64,000 nucleotides of DNA, from positions 95,001-159,000 of the forward strand of contig CAJNDS010002183.1 in the NCBI GenBank assembly GCA_905221605.1, in the 5' to 3' direction. Position 1 is the first letter of the stretch, and each line of letters starts with the position of its first letter. The notes beneath the pieces were generated by a model, which saw only the letters and a program-made list of their open reading frames with translations, searched no databases and had not been told where the DNA came from. Source of the stretch: Symbiodinium natans. Taxonomy: Eukaryota > Sar > Dinophyceae > Suessiales > Symbiodiniaceae. Positions 63,992-64,000 of this stretch are shown here, one piece after another. The translations under genes and the position numbers were made by a program.

Positions 63992-64000
63992 GTTTCCTCC

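Noticed and set aside
1-64000. tRNA or rRNA genes
   Set aside because: No cloverleaf with conserved TTCRA loop or recognisable rRNA core was seen; a covariance-model scan would be decisive.

Overview
The window looks like nuclear DNA of a dinoflagellate or close relative. This is inferred from sequence only. The reasons are plant-type telomeric repeats (CCCTAAA/TTTAGGG) scattered through the whole interval, all recognisable genes on the + strand, very short exons, GC as well as GT splice donors, many introns bounded by terminal inverted repeats (introner-like elements), and a plastid-type EF-Ts polyprotein of the kind found in algae.

Region 1 (1-10,530) is subtelomere-like. Two copies of a segment, about 4.2 kb visible (cut by the window edge) and about 6.3 kb, each hold arrays of a 16-bp satellite (GGCCTTCCCCGTAAGG), conserved non-satellite spacer blocks, a unique tail and a terminal CCCTAAA array. 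An exon-like block opens copy 2, and copy 1 begins inside the same block. The long minus-strand reading frames here are a by-product of the satellite and are not called as genes.

Region 2 (10.5-64 kb) is a one-way series of fragmented genes. Exons of 30-270 nt sit in gaps between introns and spacers filled with telomeric arrays and small inverted-repeat elements. Genes I can name are: a dual-specificity-phosphatase-like protein (16,516-18,855), an ABHD17/Bem46-like serine hydrolase in about a dozen mini-exons (19,353 to about 25,299), a bTHX/PSRP-4-like ribosomal protein (38,296 to about 39,040), a two-module plastid-type EF-Ts polyprotein with a Pro/Lys-rich linker built from tandem micro-exons (linker 41.9-48.6 kb, EF-Ts 48.76-57.60 kb), and a PPPDE/DeSI-type peptidase in one exon (59,854-60,597). 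Between them are exon series I cannot assign.

The most informative structure is the EF-Ts gene. Its two modules are paralogous, but module 1 carries its central domain in one 270-nt exon while module 2 has the same stretch cut into at least six exons. Several of the separating introns are inverted-repeat elements or telomeric arrays, and in several elements the telomeric array lies between the inverted repeats. This suggests introns gained by element insertion and later filled by telomeric repeats. Exon boundaries throughout are read by eye and need transcript data.
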